NCBI GenBank assembly: GCA_946480785.1
Contig: CAMLLD010000097.1
Coordinates: 1 to 20,699 of the forward strand
Reading direction: 5' to 3'
DNA length: 20,699 nucleotides
Origin: an uncultured Blastocatellia bacterium
GTDB lineage: Bacteria; Acidobacteriota; Blastocatellia; Pyrinomonadales; Pyrinomonadaceae
Under the pieces are notes generated by a model. It was not told the DNA's origin and searched no databases. It worked only from the letters and a program-made list of their open reading frames with translations. How positions within the stretch are numbered: position 1 is the stretch's first letter; every line of letters starts with the position of its first letter. Position numbers and translations under genes: made by a program. Shown one piece after another: positions 17,801-20,699 of this stretch.

Positions 17801-20590
17801 GCCGATCGTGTCGTACGTCAGAGTCCGTTCCGGCCCGGGCAAGTTGCTCTGAGTGTTGGGTTGCGGCGTACGGTTGTACGTTACGGCTCCGGAATCGAAG
17901 TAATATTGGGTGGTGGAGGTATAACCGTCCGCATCTGTGACTGTCGTCCCATAGGCCAACGTGTTCCGTGAGTTGTTATTGTCAGCGAACGAATCGTTAT
18001 AACTTATCTGCACAACGTGATTTGCGGGATCGGTCGTGGAGACGGTCGCTCCCGCTGTGTTGTACTTGCTGCTGGTCGTAGTGAATAGTGCTATGTTCGT
18101 TATGTCATAGCGCCTCATGCTGGAGACATTCCCGCGGCCTGCCACAAAACCTGAACCGTAAGCGTTATCGTGTTGGACCGGTGAGTCGGTTCCCTGAATG
18201 GAGCCGCTTTCGTCATAAAAGAAACCTACCTTCGACTTCAGCGCGCCCCCATTGTTCACATCACCGTCATAGAGACGCTGTTCACTCACCAGGCCGATAA
18301 TGCGCCTATCGGTGTAAGTTGAGCTCGCGTTGTAGTCAGTGCGGGTGCTGCGCAGAATAGTGCTTGCATTCGTCGCATATTCGTAAACATCACGCGGCAA
18401 TTGGCAACTTGTGCCATTAGCAAAGGTAAACTGCTGATAGGTGGTCTGCACGCGGGCACGATTTCCGGCGGGGTCGTACGTGTTGGTTTCACTGACGCGT
18501 GGATTAAGTCGATATGAAACGGAAGTGTTGTCCTGCGTCCACGTGGTCATCACTTGCCGTTGCCAGTTTCCACTACTGTCGTATGTGTTGACGAGTGCCG
18601 GCAGTTCGCGCTGCCAGCCTGAGGCAGTCCCAGCCGTGCCGATGAAATAGATCTTGTCTGAAGTGAGATCGGGTGCGGTTACTTGTGCCCGAGTGCCGGT
18701 CTGCGCCGTGTTATCGGGCATAGTCCACGAGTCCGCGACCGGAATCGCGTAGGTGGTGATTGCTTCTTCATTGGTTGCGGCTGTGTCATCAGTATCCCCG
18801 TTCCAGTACTGGGCCCAATCGCGGCGCTCGGTAAACCGAGGACAGTCGTTGAATGAAACCTGTGGATCCGCGGTTTGCGGGAGGTTGTAACTTCGATAAT
18901 TGAGCAGGTGGTTGTCACCGCCAAAGCGACTGACTTTCCACACTTGTGCCCAGCTCGTATAGCTGAAGTCGTAATGCGAGCTGTCAGCCAGGGTGACTTT
19001 GGATAACACTTTGAGGGTCGAACCATCGGCTGGACCATCGAGCGTCACCGAGAAATTCGTATCGATGGGAAGATCGGAGTACGCGAAGACGGCCCAGTAA
19101 TGCGTCACCTGATTCGCCAATCCCTGGTTCCAGGTTTGTGAGATAGAGTTGAGCCAGCCGTTAGCGTCGTAATTGAATTTGATATTGCGCCCGAGTGTAT
19201 CGACAACGGTGTCAATACGGCCGAACGCTGTGTAGCTGATCGTGAGGTAATTACCGTTTCGATCTTTGATCTGAGTGCAGTTGTATTCACTTCCCGTCGC
19301 CGTATAGCTCAATTGCGTACCGTCGGTGGTGCGCAAGATCATCGTGCCGGCATCAAGCAGGAGATGCGAGGAGTCAGCCGCTTCGTAAAGCGCCGATGTT
19401 CCGACCTGACGCAACTCAGTGCGACCACCGTCCGTGCCGATCAACAGGAACGCATTCTTTCCGACTTCCGAGTTGAAGTAGGGCGCCTGAATTACAGGAA
19501 AGCCCAAACGAAAACCGGGACTCGGCGAACCGTGATCGGGATCGAACGTGATGTAATTACCGTTTCTGGTCCAAACCAGCGAGTTGTAGGACAACTTAAG
19601 GGACAGATCCATTCCCGCACGGCCCGGCAAGGCAACGAGCGGCAACGTCCAGTTGAAATTACGCGACAACGGATTCTCGCCACCGCCACCGATTTCATTC
19701 AACGGGTCGAGGCGCGCGGTCGAGGAGTCGGAGTTGATCGGCGCGGCGGCGCTACTACCGCGAGTAGAACGAGTTTGCAATTCTTCGAGGTGAATCGCCT
19801 TGATGAGTGTCGTGCCCGCCGTGAGTGTCGGATCGGTGTAAGCAGACACACTGACAGTAAGCGCAGTCAACGCTTCTCCCAGCCGGTCGCGCATCTCCTG
19901 CACATCGCTGCCCTGAATGGCCAGCCCGGCTAGAGTGCTGCGCGTCCAAGTGGCCGCTGAAAGGTTTGCCGCGGCGCGTACGGCATTTATCGCCGTACGC
20001 ACGTCGTAAAAATGCTGAGCCTTAACGGTTTGACCAAGCAAGCTGGTGAACTCGAAGGTCGTGGCCGTGCCGAAGGCCACATTGCTCGGCACTGAAAGCG
20101 CGCCGCCGATCGCTACAGTTCGCACTCGGTAGAGATAGGCGTGATCGATAGTAACGGTCGAATCCGTGAAAGTAGTTCCCGTCGCATTCCCAAGAAAGAC
20201 GAAAGAGCCGGTGATGGTCGCGCTGCGTTCGATCTGATAGTGGTCCACGGAACCGGCGGCCGCAGTCCAACTCAAGCTGACCGAAGTATCCGAAGCTGCA
20301 GTAACAGTGACGCTCGTCGGCGCATCGATGAAGAATGGTAGTGAGTTGAGATACGCCGTTACGGGCGGAGCGGTTTGCATCTTGGGCGCACGAGGACTTC
20401 GCGGCCAAAGCTTACTCATCACCCAATTGCCGAGCGCCGTATAGCTTTCCAGTCCCGCCATCCAGTTTCGCTGGTCCACATCGGCAGTCGCTACTGCGAT
20501 ACTAGAATTACCTCGCGTGGTGGAGCCAAGCGGCGTCGTCGACAACAGCAACAACAACAGCAAACTTATCGCAATGAGTCGTCTGATCAT
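14831..20590 (-). CDS. giant exported RHS/YD-repeat protein with FN3 domain
   Basis: 1919 aa. Order: signal peptide with a seven-Leu core (1 to about 25); one fibronectin type III domain (about 89-175: APTSVTVTA, SLSWTAAAGSVDHYQIER, YLYRVRTV); a region with three copies of an 'IKAxHxxEL' motif (189-198, 225-234, 263-272); RHS/YD repeats from about 300 to 1600 (YDPAGNR, YDTIGRLQRVTN, YDGYGRLQT, YDLLSRLTQET, YDAAGRMVTT and many more), which should fold into a large beta-cocoon; a degenerate core end (YDPLGNYIPF, 1595-1604) without the DPxGL cleavage motif of classical Rhs toxins; a very basic linker (about 1692-1725); and a C-terminal domain (about 1756-1919) with flanking Cys1756 and Cys1915 and the sequence AEIFHLAG at 1847-1854. 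ATG 20588-20590 has GGAGAGG 5 bases upstream. No type VI or TcB/C partner is present. Location is probably cell surface or extracellular; role unknown. Confidence 0.93.
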   Translation of the reverse strand: MIRRLIAISLLLLLLLSTTPLGSTTRGNSSIAVATADVDQRNWMAGLESYTALGNWVMSKLWPRSPRAPKMQTAPPVTAYLNSLPFFIDAPTSVTVTAASDTSVSLSWTAAAGSVDHYQIERSATITGSFVFLGNATGTTFTDSTVTIDHAYLYRVRTVAIGGALSVPSNVAFGTATTFEFTSLLGQTVKAQHFYDVRTAINAVRAAANLSAATWTRSTLAGLAIQGSDVQEMRDRLGEALTALTVSVSAYTDPTLTAGTTLIKAIHLEELQTRSTRGSSAAAPINSDSSTARLDPLNEIGGGGENPLSRNFNWTLPLVALPGRAGMDLSLKLSYNSLVWTRNGNYITFDPDHGSPSPGFRLGFPVIQAPYFNSEVGKNAFLLIGTDGGRTELRQVGTSALYEAADSSHLLLDAGTMILRTTDGTQLSYTATGSEYNCTQIKDRNGNYLTISYTAFGRIDTVVDTLGRNIKFNYDANGWLNSISQTWNQGLANQVTHYWAVFAYSDLPIDTNFSVTLDGPADGSTLKVLSKVTLADSSHYDFSYTSWAQVWKVSRFGGDNHLLNYRSYNLPQTADPQVSFNDCPRFTERRDWAQYWNGDTDDTAATNEEAITTYAIPVADSWTMPDNTAQTGTRAQVTAPDLTSDKIYFIGTAGTASGWQRELPALVNTYDSSGNWQRQVMTTWTQDNTSVSYRLNPRVSETNTYDPAGNRARVQTTYQQFTFANGTSCQLPRDVYEYATNASTILRSTRTDYNASSTYTDRRIIGLVSEQRLYDGDVNNGGALKSKVGFFYDESGSIQGTDSPVQHDNAYGSGFVAGRGNVSSMRRYDITNIALFTTTSSKYNTAGATVSTTDPANHVVQISYNDSFADNNNSRNTLAYGTTVTDADGYTSTTQYYFDSGAVTYNRTPQPNTQSNLPGPERTLTYDTIGRLQRVTNVANSAYVRYEYPSTNLRVDTYATIQDGLGEAHSFKIADGAARVIATAMDHPGSVGGYSGKRFVYDIMGRLFKSSNPTETSATSLSGSPLDWSAAGDDAGIGWLYTQQTYDWKGRPLVTTNPDSTTKTASYTGCGCAGGEVVTLTDEGTFTGGVAKRRQQKTYSDILGRPIKTEMLNWEGGTVYSATVNTYNVRDQIETTIQYAGAEGSAHQDTTITYDGYGRLQTQHLPEQTAGTSTVWTYNADDTINSITDARGASQTFAYNNRHQTTSITYSAPSGIPVPGQVTFTYDGAGNRLGMTDGLGSKTYQYDLLSRLTQETRQFTVGTFTVNYTYNLAGQLTSVTDPFNASFTYARDLQGRLNQVTGSPYAGFTNYINNVAYRAWGAPKSVSYVGTNSTIGYNTRLEPTQYRLTASSNGASVMRENYSYFADGRLSALTDLDDTPGSNPPATLRFLSRNYAYDHVGRVSSSAGTGSGSMPGVPYTQSYSYDQFGNLTTRSGSYYNYTFNPATTDNATYTNNRRTNWSYNAEGQVTSTPSTSTDSPRTMTYDAAGRMVTTVEVGPSNTVTYSAAYDGDGDFVYESSNVSLGSFTASYIVRSTVLDGEVLTRLDQSGNKLATEVPAEGLLFATQMASGGPGPYVLMTQRNPVGTSETSKAVYDPLGNYIPFQASGDPRPPAGSFTSASMSGLSASLANPQSYGGGCLVDRLPTNCNLAMRLLANGSAARCPQNDCGPRMVNGQLTPLYLTEGGFAFWVKGTKQAKQRQAPTLRKDTPQERAARKKIKRERGGDPFGVGRDEVESFNLDEIRRMVTAALNRPICRDFYTRVLNAANVNTKKNPVLEGADLSRIFDDFMNQKKGGFTRKPVPGGAGYGSPTGLIKPGNPNSNAGIFLAPPYDDVDLDFSDAIGAVAEIFHLAGSRAFYDDEQLANAVHNIPEFASKFPLSAKNNVFDPAYQGNPKDPEDGGYSTYFHNIQRIFCEVLR

Positions 20591-20607
20591 GGTGCCTCTC
20601 CGGGAAA

Positions 20608-20622
20608 CAAGAGCTACTCTTG
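20608..20622. repeat. small perfect hairpin in the leader of the RHS gene
   Basis: CAAGAG-CTA-CTCTTG, a 6-bp perfect inverted repeat with a 3-nt loop, sits in the 41-bp gap between the upstream stop codon (20632-20634) and the RHS start, just ahead of its Shine-Dalgarno. On the minus strand it is followed by TTTCCC, too short a T-run for a firm terminator call. It could be an operator half-site or tune translation. Confidence 0.4.
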
Positions 20623-20631
20623 TGGATCGAG

Positions 20632-20699
20632 TTACTGCAGGCTGAGCAGCACGAGGATTTCGCCCGTGCCTTGGGCCAGCGGCTCGAGTGCTTTGCCGA
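20632..20699 (-). CDS. C-terminal end of an unidentified protein upstream of the RHS gene
   Basis: On the minus strand, one frame is open from the window edge for 21 codons, reading GKALEPLAQGTGEILVLLSL then Q and TAA (20632-20634). The alternating hydrophobic ending looks like a terminal beta-strand of a secreted or carbohydrate/Ig-like domain, and codon choice (CTG, GGC, CTC) suits real coding in this genome. The other two minus frames encode unlikely compositions (Cys/Ser- or Arg-rich). The gene lies 41 bp upstream of the RHS gene in the same direction, so the two are probably co-transcribed. Too little is visible to name a family. Confidence 0.5.
   Translation of the reverse strand, partial: GKALEPLAQGTGEILVLLSLQ

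Noticed and set aside
15559..19698. CRISPR-like or DNA-level tandem repeat suspected from the repetitive RHS region
   Set aside because: The repetition is at protein level (YDxxGR/N words); the DNA copies are diverged and irregularly spaced, with no repeat-spacer structure.
14831..20590. Classical Rhs polymorphic toxin with nuclease tip
   Set aside because: There is no PxxxxDPxGL autocleavage motif, no recognisable nuclease or ADP-ribosyltransferase tip and no VgrG/PAAR neighbour, so only the general RHS call is kept.

Overview
The window looks like chromosomal DNA of an Acidobacteriota member, most likely Blastocatellia/Pyrinomonadales-like. This is inferred from the gene families, not from a marker gene. 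The pointers are an Oar-type TonB-dependent receptor with an N-terminal carboxypeptidase-regulatory domain, a very long secreted RHS/YD-repeat protein with an FN3 domain and a threefold 'IKAxHxxEL' region, and a small secreted 'WRGLIPLRSTRADVERLLG' protein. The left 10 kb is GC-rich with many gcg/cgc codons; the RHS region is visibly less GC-rich. I see no rRNA, tRNA, CRISPR, insertion sequence or phage gene.

Left block (1-8989). The window opens inside an APC-family permease (+). It converges with, and overlaps by 25 bp, a secreted YtcJ-like amidohydrolase (-). Only 33 bp from the amidohydrolase start, and divergent from it, begins a tightly packed + strand operon: a natural GlcD-GlcE fusion (FAD subunits of glycolate oxidase), an exported gamma-glutamyltransferase overlapping its end by 17 bp, and GlcF (the 2x[4Fe-4S] subunit) 3 bp further on. 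The three Glc functions should form one membrane-associated 2-hydroxyacid dehydrogenase; the ggt between them is unexpected. The operon ends against nagA (-) inside a short tandem-word element that supplies both stop codons.

Middle block (8990-14249). A secreted ten-TPR protein (+) diverges from nagA and converges with a 1160-aa Oar-like TonB-dependent receptor (-), with a strong inverted repeat between them. The receptor has a clear Shine-Dalgarno sequence and a good sigma-70-type promoter. Behind it lie about 480 bp without a convincing gene, holding a possible second promoter and a 22-bp alternating purine/pyrimidine tract.

Right block (14250-20699, all -). A 1919-aa exported RHS-repeat protein is coupled by an ATGA overlap to a 194-aa exported protein of unknown function. 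Just upstream, 41 bp away, is the last 21 codons of another minus-strand gene, so the RHS pair is probably the end of a longer operon. The RHS C-terminal domain has what looks like a zincin-type motif whose first His is replaced by Ala (AEIFH). This RHS/partner pair is the part of the window most likely to hold undescribed biology.
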